Below, piece after piece: positions 49,433-57,427 of a stretch of 64,000 nucleotides of DNA. Source of the stretch: Pseudomonadota bacterium. Lineage in GTDB: Bacteria; Pseudomonadota; Gammaproteobacteria; Steroidobacterales; Steroidobacteraceae. The first letter of the stretch is position 1. Every line of letters starts with the position of its first letter. A program made the translations under genes and the position numbers. The notes below the pieces were generated by a model. That model worked only from the letters and a program-made list of their open reading frames with translations. It was not told where the DNA came from and ran no database searches. Where the stretch lies: positions 4,051,716 through 4,115,715 of the forward strand of contig JBBCGI010000001.1 of assembly GCA_037200975.1 (NCBI GenBank), given 5' to 3'.

Positions 49433-51321
49433 GCCGCGCCTCCCTTGCGCAACATGGCGATGGCATGGCGCCGCCGCCGGTGCCACGCATTGACCAGCAA
49501 CGCCAGCAGCGTGAAGACCACCGGCATCACCAGGATGTTGATGAGTTTCATCTTCATGCCGAGCGCCTTGATGTCGTTCTCGAGGCCGGCTTTCACCGCA
49601 CGCAGTTCCTTGCGGATGCGCAACTTGTCTTCCTGGAAGCGCTCGATCTCGCGCGCCTGGTCGGCGGACAGGATCGCCTCGCCGCCACCGGGGCTGGCCG
49701 TCTGCAGCTTGGTGAGGTTCTCCTCGGTCTGCTGCAGCTGCTGCTCGAGCTCCTGTTCCTTGGTGCGGAACTGCGCGTCGGCGCTGCGGCGCAACGCCTC
49801 GACGCGTTCGAACGGGCGCGAATAAGCGGCGCGGCCGCGAATGCTGATGAGGTCGGCGCTGCCGGCGAGATTGTCGAGCGCGTTCCAGACCAGTTCGCCG
49901 TTGTTGGCGAAGGGTTGCGCCATCGTCTGGCCGAAGAAATTGCGCACATTCACCCACATGAAATCCTGCAGCAGATCCGTATCGGCGATGACGACCACGT
50001 TGAGCGGCTTGGCGGAAGCCTTCAGCGCATCCGGCGCGGCGACGACGCCCGCGGGTGGGCCATTGGCGAAGGCGCTTACGGCATTACCCGAGATGCGCGC
50101 GGCGACGGTCAGCTCGCCCAGCGGTTTGAAGCCGTCGCGCAAGGTCGCGGGGTCGCTCATCATCGCGAAACGTTGCGCGGGCAGCAGCCCCGCCTGTTTG
50201 CTGGTCTTGATCAGCGACTCGAATTTGAGCTTGCTGCCGGCGACCGGCTTCAAACTGCCGACGGTCGCCATGTTGATGCTGTCGAGGTGCGTGGTGATCA
50301 CGTCCTTGGAGACGTTCGTGCCGTCGAAACCGAGCACCGCGATGTGCTGCGATGGCGGCTCGCCCTCGCGCATCGAGACGGTCAGGCCGCGTTCGAGATC
50401 GCCGACCACTTGGTCGGACTTGAAGTCGACGCCCCAGGAGGCGAGCAGCGGTTCCAGGTGCGAGGATTTGTCGGCCTGGAACTGCGCCATCGGGTTGTTA
50501 GGGTCGTTACCCGACTGGTCGGCCTGGGCATTCGGATCCACGAACGCCAGGATGTGTCCGCCGCGCATCGCGAACTGGTCGATGGCGTACAAGGCGGCCG
50601 GCGGCAGCTCTTTCGGGTGCACCAGGACCAGCACGTCGACGTCCGCGTCGATCTTCGTCAGCGACGGCTCGAGGGCGCGCACGTCGTAGAGCTGCTCGAT
50701 CTGTCCGTAGACCACCCACGGTGCACGCGGCCGGCCGGATTGCATGTCGAAATCCCCACCCATCGGCAGCGACGACAACCAGCCCACGACGGGTTTTTTC
50801 GCCGTCGACAGCTTGTGGATGAGTTTGGCGACGTCGTACTCGAGCTGCTCTTCGAGGCTCGGGTCCAGGTAGGGAATCGACTCCTTGCCGTCGGTCGAAT
50901 TGGTGGCTGCGAGACCGAGGTAAAGTTTTTCGCCGCTGGCATTCACGGGCACCGAGGTGATGCCGAGCTCCGTGGCGCGGTCCTCTTCCTCGGAGAACGG
51001 CTGCGGATCGATCACCTTGAGCGTGAGTTTGCCCTTGGACCGCGAGGCGAGCTCCTGGAGCAACTCGCGCACGCGAACGCCGTGATTCTTGATCTGCGGA
51101 ATCGGCGTGGCCGTGCGTTCGGAGAAGAACAGGTAGAGGTTGATGGGCTCCTTGAGGTTCTCGACGATGTGTTCGGTGCCGTCGGAAATCGTGTAGAGCT
51201 TGTCGCTCGTGAGGTCGATCTGCGCGCCGCGCAACAGCAGGTTGGCGAGCAGCATGACGGCCACGAACAGGAGACCGATGACCGCGAGGCCGCCGGCGTT
51301 GAGTTGGGATTTCTTGAACAT
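49429..51321 (-). CDS. GldG-family ABC transporter auxiliary protein
   Basis: A 630-residue membrane protein of the Gld-type ABC module. A helix at about 12-32 is followed by a large periplasmic GldG-like domain (residues about 35-480: LTSDKLYTISDGTEHIV, YLFFSERTATPIPQ, then PHVDVLVLVHPKELPP-type blocks). A coiled-coil stretch (about 515-590) with EQELEQQLQQTEEN and a C-terminal helix complete it. The ATG at 51321 is chosen; an in-frame reading to 51384 has a Ser/Arg-rich, non-conserved N terminus. It overlaps the DUF4340 gene by 4 bases. Confidence 0.9.
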   Translation of the reverse strand: MFKKSQLNAGGLAVIGLLFVAVMLLANLLLRGAQIDLTSDKLYTISDGTEHIVENLKEPINLYLFFSERTATPIPQIKNHGVRVRELLQELASRSKGKLTLKVIDPQPFSEEEDRATELGITSVPVNASGEKLYLGLAATNSTDGKESIPYLDPSLEEQLEYDVAKLIHKLSTAKKPVVGWLSSLPMGGDFDMQSGRPRAPWVVYGQIEQLYDVRALEPSLTKIDADVDVLVLVHPKELPPAALYAIDQFAMRGGHILAFVDPNAQADQSGNDPNNPMAQFQADKSSHLEPLLASWGVDFKSDQVVGDLERGLTVSMREGEPPSQHIAVLGFDGTNVSKDVITTHLDSINMATVGSLKPVAGSKLKFESLIKTSKQAGLLPAQRFAMMSDPATLRDGFKPLGELTVAARISGNAVSAFANGPPAGVVAAPDALKASAKPLNVVVIADTDLLQDFMWVNVRNFFGQTMAQPFANNGELVWNALDNLAGSADLISIRGRAAYSRPFERVEALRRSADAQFRTKEQELEQQLQQTEENLTKLQTASPGGGEAILSADQAREIERFQEDKLRIRKELRAVKAGLENDIKALGMKMKLINILVMPVVFTLLALLVNAWHRRRRHAIAMLRKGGAA

Positions 51322-51328
51322 GTGTGCG

Positions 51329-52063
51329 TTAGCTCGATTTGCGCGACTCGAGCACGACCGTGCTCGCGAGCAGGAAGAAGACACTGACCAACGCGAAGTA
51401 GAGGATGTCGCGCAGGTCGAGCAGACCTTTGATTATGTTTTCGAAGTGCGCGAGGAACGACAGTGACACGATGCTGGCCACCAGCCACTGCGGCGCCCAC
51501 GAATCGAACCACGCCGTCACCATGCCGTGGCCCGCGAGCAGCAACACGAAGCAGATCGCCGCGGCCACCAGGAAGGCGATGAGCTGGTTCTTCGTGATGG
51601 CCGAGGTGAACGACCCGACGGCGAGGAAGCCACCCGCGATGAAGAAGCTGCCGACGTAGGCGGCGAAGATGGCGCCGTTGTCCGGGTTGCCGAGGTAATT
51701 GATGGTGATCCACAGCGGGAAGGTGAGCAGCAGCGCGAGACCCACGAACAGCCAGGCGGCGAAGAACTTCCCGAGCACCGCCTGCCACAGCGTGATGGGC
51801 TGCGTGAGCAGCATTTCGATGCTGCCGTTGCGGCGCTCTTCGGCCCACAGGCGCATCGACACGGCCGGACACAGCAGCAGGTAGAGCCAGGGCAGGAAGG
51901 TGAAGAACGGCGTCATATCGGCCTGGCCGCGTTCGAAGATCGCGCCGAAGAAAAACGCGAACAGGTTGGCGAGCACCAGGAAGAACAGGATGACGACCAG
52001 GGCGAGCGGCGTCGCGAAGTAACTCGCGAGCTCGCGCCGCAGGATGATTTGCACGGATTTCAA
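51329..52063 (-). CDS. GldF-type ABC transporter permease
   Basis: A 244-residue integral membrane permease of the ABC-2/GldF type: RRELASYFATPLALVV at the N terminus, PWLYLLLCPAVSMRLWAEERRNGSIEMLLTQPIT (split here into PAVSMRLWAEER and NGSIEMLLTQP, the conserved loop), and five or six helices. Start is the TTG at 52063, 4 bases after GGAGAG; a GTG at 52054 is possible. It works with the ATPase directly upstream and the GldG-like protein 7 bases downstream. Confidence 0.9.
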   Translation of the reverse strand: MKSVQIILRRELASYFATPLALVVILFFLVLANLFAFFFGAIFERGQADMTPFFTFLPWLYLLLCPAVSMRLWAEERRNGSIEMLLTQPITLWQAVLGKFFAAWLFVGLALLLTFPLWITINYLGNPDNGAIFAAYVGSFFIAGGFLAVGSFTSAITKNQLIAFLVAAAICFVLLLAGHGMVTAWFDSWAPQWLVASIVSLSFLAHFENIIKGLLDLRDILYFALVSVFFLLASTVVLESRKSS

Positions 52064-52082
52064 GGAACTCTCCGGAAAAGTT

Positions 52083-52793
52083 TCAGGCGGCCACGGCGCG
52101 GAACACGTCTTCGAGCCGGCCCGAAGGCGCGCGCGCCTTGAGGCCCGCGGGCGTGTCATCGGCCACGAGTTTGCCGTGCGCGATGATCACCGCGCGCGTG
52201 CACACCGCGTCGACCTCTTCGAGGATGTGCGTGGAGATGACGATGGTCTTCTCCTTCGCGATTTCGCCGATCAGCGTGCGCACTTCGTGTTTCTGCATGG
52301 GGTCGAGGCCGTCGGTGGGTTCGTCGAGGATCAGCACCTTCGGGTCGTGCACGATGGCCTGGGCGAGGCCGACGCGGCGCTTGAAACCCTTGGAAAGCGT
52401 TTCGATGGTCTGCTCGTACACCGTCTCGAGCTGCAGCCGCTGCATGACGTAATCCAGCCGCGCCTTGCGGTGCGCGCCGTGGAGCTGGCGCAGGTCGGCG
52501 ATGAAATCGAGGAAGCCGCCCACGCTCATCTCTCCATAGTGCGGTGCGCCTTCGGGTAGATAGCCCAGCGCGGCCTTCGCGGCCAGTGGTTCGGTGGCGA
52601 CGTCGTGCCCGCAGATGCTGGCACTGCCGCTGGTCGGGGCGATGAAGCCTGCGATCATGCGCATCGTGGTGGATTTGCCGGCACCGTTGGGGCCGAGGAA
52701 GCCGAGCACTTCGCCTGGCTCGACCGAGAAGGTCAGGTCGTCGACGGCGAGCAGGCCGTCGTAATTCTTGACTAGATTCTGCGTCTTTATCAT
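52083..52793 (-). CDS. ABC transporter ATP-binding protein (GldA-like)
   Basis: A 236-residue ATPase subunit: Walker A LGPNGAGKSTTMRM, Q-loop GYLPEGAPHYGEM, signature LSKGFKRRVGLAQA, Walker B VLILDEPTDGLDP, and the H-loop ISTHILEEVDAV. The signature LSKGF replaces LSGGQ, as in many GldA-like ATPases. The ATG at 52793 is the first start with family similarity; upstream in-frame sequence to 52877 is not conserved. It is first in the four-gene Gld-type operon. Such modules occur in non-gliding bacteria too, so gliding is not implied. Confidence 0.93.
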   Translation of the reverse strand: MIKTQNLVKNYDGLLAVDDLTFSVEPGEVLGFLGPNGAGKSTTMRMIAGFIAPTSGSASICGHDVATEPLAAKAALGYLPEGAPHYGEMSVGGFLDFIADLRQLHGAHRKARLDYVMQRLQLETVYEQTIETLSKGFKRRVGLAQAIVHDPKVLILDEPTDGLDPMQKHEVRTLIGEIAKEKTIVISTHILEEVDAVCTRAVIIAHGKLVADDTPAGLKARAPSGRLEDVFRAVAA

Positions 52794-52926
52794 GGCGCCT
52801 GATGAGATCGGGACGCCTCGGGTTAGTTCCGTCGGCGCCGGGGCGCAGATTTTGCTGAGGAGTGGGTCCGCGCGCAAGGCGCATCGGGGTCCATCGCAGT
52901 GAGATTACGGTGTTGTAATCCGGGTC

Positions 52927-53829
52927 CTATCCGTCGCGCCGGGTGCTGATGGCGTCGATGTGTTCGCGGTAAGTCTTGAGCACGCGGCGGATTTCCGCCG
53001 GCGCCGGCCGCTCGGCCAGGCGCGCGATCATCTCGGCGAGTTCGTGCCACTGCCGGCCCCAGCCTAACAAACGTACCGCGTCCGCGATCACCACGTGTTC
53101 CTCCGGCGTGATCGCCGGGCCGGTTTTTTTCGGCTTGATCGTGGCGGGGCGATTCGGATCGCGGCGCGCCTCGCGTTTGGGCTGCGTCAGCGGCATGTCC
53201 TTCAGCGGCACGCCGGCGCGTTGCGCGGCCAGCATGCGATACATCTTCGAATTCGGCAGCTGCGGCATCTGCCGCGTGGTCTCGGCGGTGCGTTTGTGTT
53301 CGCCGGTGCGCGAGGGCGTCTCGACGGCTTTGCGATTCTCGGCGGTGCGCGAAGTGGATTCGCGCTCGCGTGCCGGCGGCGTGCGCGGCCGTGCGGGCTC
53401 CGCGCCCGGAATGGTCTTCGACAGCGGCGGTGGTTTGGCCTGTGACGCGCGCGCGGCGGACGGTTCGGGTTTGGCGGCGAGCACGTCGCGACGCTCGGTC
53501 TCGTGCGTCGCCAGCGGGATGAAGCGCTCGACCGACGTGAGGCCGACGAGGGTCGCCAGGAAACTCATGATCTCGATGCCTTCGATGAAGGCGCGGTCAC
53601 CTTCGACCTGGCGCTGCTGGACGATGCGTTTGAGCGAAAGAATGCGCTTGCGCGCCAGCTGGATGATCCAGCGTTGCGGCCGTTCGTGTTTCGGCCAGGG
53701 CTGCACGTGCCAGTAGCGTTCCTCGTCGAGCGCGGCATATCCGGCATGCAGGTCGAGGCTGGTCTGCCAGCGGTCGAGCAGGGATTCGAGCTGACCGGAC
53801 TCGTCGCCCGGTAATGGTTCGTTGGCCAT
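52927..53829 (-). CDS. Hypothetical protein with disordered middle region
   Basis: A 300-residue protein I cannot assign. Residues about 5-130 are mainly helical and charged (LLDRWQTSLDLHAGYAALDEERY, quoted only to show the Trp/Tyr content at LLDRWQTSLDLHAGY). Residues about 135-225 are Pro/Thr/Arg-rich and look disordered. The C-terminal 75 residues (from about 226) are again compact: EEHVVIADAVRLLGWGRQWHE and IRRVLKTYREHIDA. No signal peptide or membrane helix is visible. The ATG at 53829 is used; an in-frame reading to 53919 has no support. It lies 133 bases upstream of the GldA-like gene on the same strand. Function unknown. Confidence 0.65.
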   Translation of the reverse strand: MANEPLPGDESGQLESLLDRWQTSLDLHAGYAALDEERYWHVQPWPKHERPQRWIIQLARKRILSLKRIVQQRQVEGDRAFIEGIEIMSFLATLVGLTSVERFIPLATHETERRDVLAAKPEPSAARASQAKPPPLSKTIPGAEPARPRTPPARERESTSRTAENRKAVETPSRTGEHKRTAETTRQMPQLPNSKMYRMLAAQRAGVPLKDMPLTQPKREARRDPNRPATIKPKKTGPAITPEEHVVIADAVRLLGWGRQWHELAEMIARLAERPAPAEIRRVLKTYREHIDAISTRRDG

Positions 53830-53904
53830 GCGCCGAAGAGTAGCGCCGACCCGGCATGGTGCGCGCGATCTACCGCACAGAGTGTCCTGCGCACTTTTCA
53901 CATT

Positions 53905-53956
53905 TGTGCACGACAGCACAGTCGTTCAACACGCGCTGGGTGTTCGTGACTAAAAT
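53905..53956 (+). promoter_or_regulatory. Possible control region of the RND operon
   Basis: TAAAAT at 53951-53956 matches five of six -10 bases, but no good -35 lies at the right distance. Upstream, TGTGC and GCACA (53905-53909 and 53916-53920) form a small inverted repeat around six bases, which could be an operator. It lies in the 160-base gap before the TolC-fusion gene. The call is weak. Confidence 0.2.
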
Positions 53957-53989
53957 GCCGCCAAACAAGAACCAGTCGGGGAGAGGCCT

Positions 53990-56335
53990 TTGGGATTCCT
54001 TAACTCGCGCCGCGTCGCGGCAGCGCTGGTATTGGTGCTGGTCGCAGCTGCCGCCGAAGCGCGCACGCTCCGGGTCGGCATCGTCACCGACGGCGCGGCC
54101 GGGCGGCAGGTGTTCTCCGTCCAGGCCATCGAGCGCGAGATCGCCAACATCGCCGCGCCCGACACCCAGATCCTGCTGCCGCCGGAGAAACGTTTCGTCG
54201 GCGACTGGTCGCTCGACGGCGCGGCCGCGGCGCTCGATCGCGCGCTGGCGGATCGCGAGGTCGACGTGGTCATCACGCTCGGCATCCTCACCTCGCAACA
54301 GGCGGCGCGTCGCGTATCGCTGCCCAAACCGGTGATCGCGCCGCTGGTGATCGATCCCATCCTGCAGGGCTACCCGCTCAACGAAGGCCGCAGCGGCCGG
54401 CACAATTTCGCCTACGTCGCGGATTTCCAGAGCGTCGCCAATGAAGTGCGCACATTCCACGACATCGTCGGTTTCAAATACCTGGTGGCGCTGGTCGACG
54501 ATTCGCTGATGGCCGCGCTGCCGCAGCTGTCGGACAAGGCCACGGAACTCGCGGCTGCGCTCAATCTGAAGATCGGCATCGTGCGCGTCGGCGACAACGT
54601 CGACGTGGCGCTGGCCAGCATTCCGCAGGGCGTCGATGCCGTGTACGTCACGCCGCTGCGTTTCGACGATACGCAGGTGCGCCAGCTCGCCGACGGTCTC
54701 GCGGCGCGCAAGCTGCCCACGTTCTCCGTCGTCGGGCGCAGCGAGCTCGACGCAGGAATGCTGATGACCACCGGTGGTGCGGAGCGCGACTCCGAACGCC
54801 TGGCGCGGCGGGTGGTCATCATGATCCAGCGCATCGCGGGAGGAGAGGATCCCGCGCGGTTCGAGGTAGGTTTCCCGACCACGCAGCGCCTGGTGCTGAA
54901 CATGCGCGTCGCGAACGGCATCGGCTTTTCGCCGCGCTGGCAATTCCTGACCGACGCCGAGCAGCTGTATGGTGAGCCCACCGGCACGCAGCCGCTGACC
55001 TTGCTCGAGGCCATGCGCGCCGCGCTCGATGCCAACCCGGCATTGGCGGCGAGTCGCGAACGTCTCGGATCCGTCGAAGACGATGTCCGCATCGCGCGCA
55101 GCGGATTGCTGCCGTCGCTGTCCGCGTCGGCTGCACGCACGCGCATCGACGCGGATCGCGCCAGCCCGCTGATCCAGGCTGAGGACACGACCAGCGCCGG
55201 CCTGTCGTTCAGCCAGGTCATCTATTCCGAACGCGCCTGGGCGGGGTACTCGATCGCCAAGTCCTTGAGCCAGGCGCAGGCGCACGGGCAACGCGCGGAC
55301 CTTTTGGACACGTTGACCGAGTCCGCGTCGGCGTATCTCAACCTGCTGCGCGCCAAGGCGGTGGAAAACGTTCGCCGCCGCAACGTCGAGAACACCCGCC
55401 GGAACCTCGAGACCTCGCGCGTGCGCGAAGAAGTCGGCCTCGCGGGCCGCTCCGACTATCTACGCTGGGTGGCGCAGCTCGCCCAGGACAAGCAGAACCT
55501 GCTGGCGGCGGAATCGCAGCGGCGACAGGCCGAGACCGAGGTGCTGCGCATCCTGCACCGGCCGGCGAGCCAGCCGTTCACCACGGTGGAGTCCGGCATC
55601 GACGACCCGCTTTCGCTGATATCGAGCCCGCGCACGCAGTCGTTCCTGGATTCGCCGGCGAAGTGGGCCGTGTTCATGGAGTACGCGGTGCACACGGCGC
55701 TCGCGAACGCGCCGGAGATCGCGCGCGCCGACGCGGTGATCGATGCGCGCCAGCGCGCGTTGAGCTCGGCGTCGCGCAGCTACTATCTACCCGACCTGGC
55801 GCTGGTCTCGAGCGGTTCCAAATACACCGACCGCAGCGGCGCCGGTTCGCTGTCGGTGCCCGGCGCGCCCGACGATGAATCCTGGAGCGTGACACTGCAG
55901 GCGACCTTGCCGCTGTTCACCAGCGGCCTGCGCGGCGCCGAGAAATCGCAGGCGCGGCACGAACTGCGTGCCGGGGAGGCCGACAAGGCCGCGGCCACCG
56001 ACGGCGTCGAGGCGCGCACGCGCGTCTATCTGCACCGCACCGCGAGCTCGTGGCCGGCGATCGACCTGTCGCGCGAAGCCCAGTCCGCCGCCGATGAAAA
56101 CCTCGGCAACGTCAGCGAGGCGTACGCGCGCGGCTCGGTGTCGGTCACCGACCTGATCGATGCGCAGGAGACCGCGTTGTCCGCCGGCCTGTCCGCGACC
56201 GATGCGAAGTACGGCTTCATGGTCGACTTCGTGAACGTGCTGCGATCCATGGGCGATTTCCAGATCCTGCTCGATCCGGCTTCGCGCGAAGCCTGGTATG
56301 CCCAGGTCGAAACCTGGTTTCGCGATCATCCCTAG
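53990..56335 (+). CDS. Periplasmic-binding-protein/TolC fusion of an RND efflux operon
   Basis: A 781-residue protein with a signal peptide (residues about 1-24), an N-terminal periplasmic-binding domain (about 26-330) and a TolC-like outer-membrane channel (about 335-781). The first part resembles the ABC substrate-binding family: LRVGIVTDGAAGRQVF, VDVVITLGILTSQQAAR, and DAVYVTPLRFDDTQVR. The second has LTLLEAMRAALDANPALAASRERL and the helical repeats with RREEVGLAGRSDYLRW-type blocks, ending with SVTDLIDAQETAL. The TTG start has GGGGAGAGG just upstream. It is first in an operon with an adaptor and an RND pump. A ligand-sensing or delivery role for the added domain is inference. Confidence 0.88.
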   Translation: MGFLNSRRVAAALVLVLVAAAAEARTLRVGIVTDGAAGRQVFSVQAIEREIANIAAPDTQILLPPEKRFVGDWSLDGAAAALDRALADREVDVVITLGILTSQQAARRVSLPKPVIAPLVIDPILQGYPLNEGRSGRHNFAYVADFQSVANEVRTFHDIVGFKYLVALVDDSLMAALPQLSDKATELAAALNLKIGIVRVGDNVDVALASIPQGVDAVYVTPLRFDDTQVRQLADGLAARKLPTFSVVGRSELDAGMLMTTGGAERDSERLARRVVIMIQRIAGGEDPARFEVGFPTTQRLVLNMRVANGIGFSPRWQFLTDAEQLYGEPTGTQPLTLLEAMRAALDANPALAASRERLGSVEDDVRIARSGLLPSLSASAARTRIDADRASPLIQAEDTTSAGLSFSQVIYSERAWAGYSIAKSLSQAQAHGQRADLLDTLTESASAYLNLLRAKAVENVRRRNVENTRRNLETSRVREEVGLAGRSDYLRWVAQLAQDKQNLLAAESQRRQAETEVLRILHRPASQPFTTVESGIDDPLSLISSPRTQSFLDSPAKWAVFMEYAVHTALANAPEIARADAVIDARQRALSSASRSYYLPDLALVSSGSKYTDRSGAGSLSVPGAPDDESWSVTLQATLPLFTSGLRGAEKSQARHELRAGEADKAAATDGVEARTRVYLHRTASSWPAIDLSREAQSAADENLGNVSEAYARGSVSVTDLIDAQETALSAGLSATDAKYGFMVDFVNVLRSMGDFQILLDPASREAWYAQVETWFRDHP

Positions 56336-56350
56336 GGAGTGAGGCCCGAC

Positions 56351-57427
56351 ATGCGATCCGTCAATACACTCTTATTAATGGCGTTCGCCGCCACGCTGGC
56401 CGCCTGCGGGGGCAAGAAGGAAGCCGAAGTCCTGGTGCGCCCCGTGCGCTCGGAGGTGGTCACCGGGGGAGCGAGCGCCGAGAGCGCCACCTACACCGCG
56501 GAGATCCGCTCGCGTTACGAAACGGATCTGAGCTTCCAGGTCCCGGGCAAACTGGTGAGCCGCGCGGTGGACGTGGGCGCCACGGTGAAGAAAGGGCAGG
56601 TGCTGGCGCAGCTCGATCAGACCGATCAGCAGCTCGGTGTGGACGCCGCGCGCGGTGCGGTGCCGGCGGCGCAATCCGATCTCGATCGCTCGCGCAGCGA
56701 GGAAGCGCGCTTTCGGGACCTGCTCGAACGCGGCCTCACTACCCGCGCGCAGTACCAGGCGCAACAGACCGCGGTGCGCTCGGCCGAGGCGAAACTCAGC
56801 CAGGCGACGGCGGAGCTGCGGCTCGCGCAGCAGCGCCTCGGATACACGACGTTGCGCGCCGACCAGGACGGCGTGGTCACGCGCGTCCTGGTCGAGCAGG
56901 GCACGGTGGTGGCCGCGGGCCAGCGCGCCATCAGCATCGCGCGGCCGAGTGAGCTCGAAGCGGTGTTCGACGTTCCCGATGGACGCGTCGGCGAACTGCG
57001 CGCGGCTTCGGCGGTGGTGATCAATCCGCTGCAGGGTGAAGCCGCCGCCTGGGCCGGGCGCGTGCGCGAGATTTCGCCGAGCGCGGACCCGGTGACGCGC
57101 ACCTACCAGGTGCGCACGACGATCGTGAACCCTCCCGCCACACTGCGGCTCGGCATGACCGTCAGTGTCACGCTGCCGCGCGTCGGCGGCGCGCCGAATA
57201 TCGCGCTGCCTTCGACCGCGATCTTTCAGAAGGACGGCAAACCCGCGGTGTGGGTGGTGAAGGCGGATAACACGCTCGAACTGCGCGCCGTCAGTGTGGA
57301 ACGCTACGACACGGATCGCGTGTACCTCTCGGATGGCATCCGCACCGGCGAACGCGTGGTCACGGCCGGCGTGCATCGCCTCTCGCCGGGCGAGACCGTG
57401 AAGTTGTTGGCCGAGAAGACGTCGTGA
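56351..57427 (+). CDS. RND efflux periplasmic adaptor lipoprotein
   Basis: A 358-residue membrane-fusion protein. The lipobox is LAAC (Cys19), so it is anchored in the inner membrane. A lipoyl half-domain (DVGATVKKGQVLAQLD), a coiled-coil hairpin (about 90-140), a second lipoyl half (RADQDGVVTRVLVEQG), a beta-barrel and a membrane-proximal domain follow in HlyD/AcrA order. The ATG at 56351, 6 bases after GAGG, is chosen over an in-frame GTG at 56339. It joins the pump to the channel encoded just upstream; the pump gene overlaps it by 4 bases. Confidence 0.93.
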   Translation: MRSVNTLLLMAFAATLAACGGKKEAEVLVRPVRSEVVTGGASAESATYTAEIRSRYETDLSFQVPGKLVSRAVDVGATVKKGQVLAQLDQTDQQLGVDAARGAVPAAQSDLDRSRSEEARFRDLLERGLTTRAQYQAQQTAVRSAEAKLSQATAELRLAQQRLGYTTLRADQDGVVTRVLVEQGTVVAAGQRAISIARPSELEAVFDVPDGRVGELRAASAVVINPLQGEAAAWAGRVREISPSADPVTRTYQVRTTIVNPPATLRLGMTVSVTLPRVGGAPNIALPSTAIFQKDGKPAVWVVKADNTLELRAVSVERYDTDRVYLSDGIRTGERVVTAGVHRLSPGETVKLLAEKTS

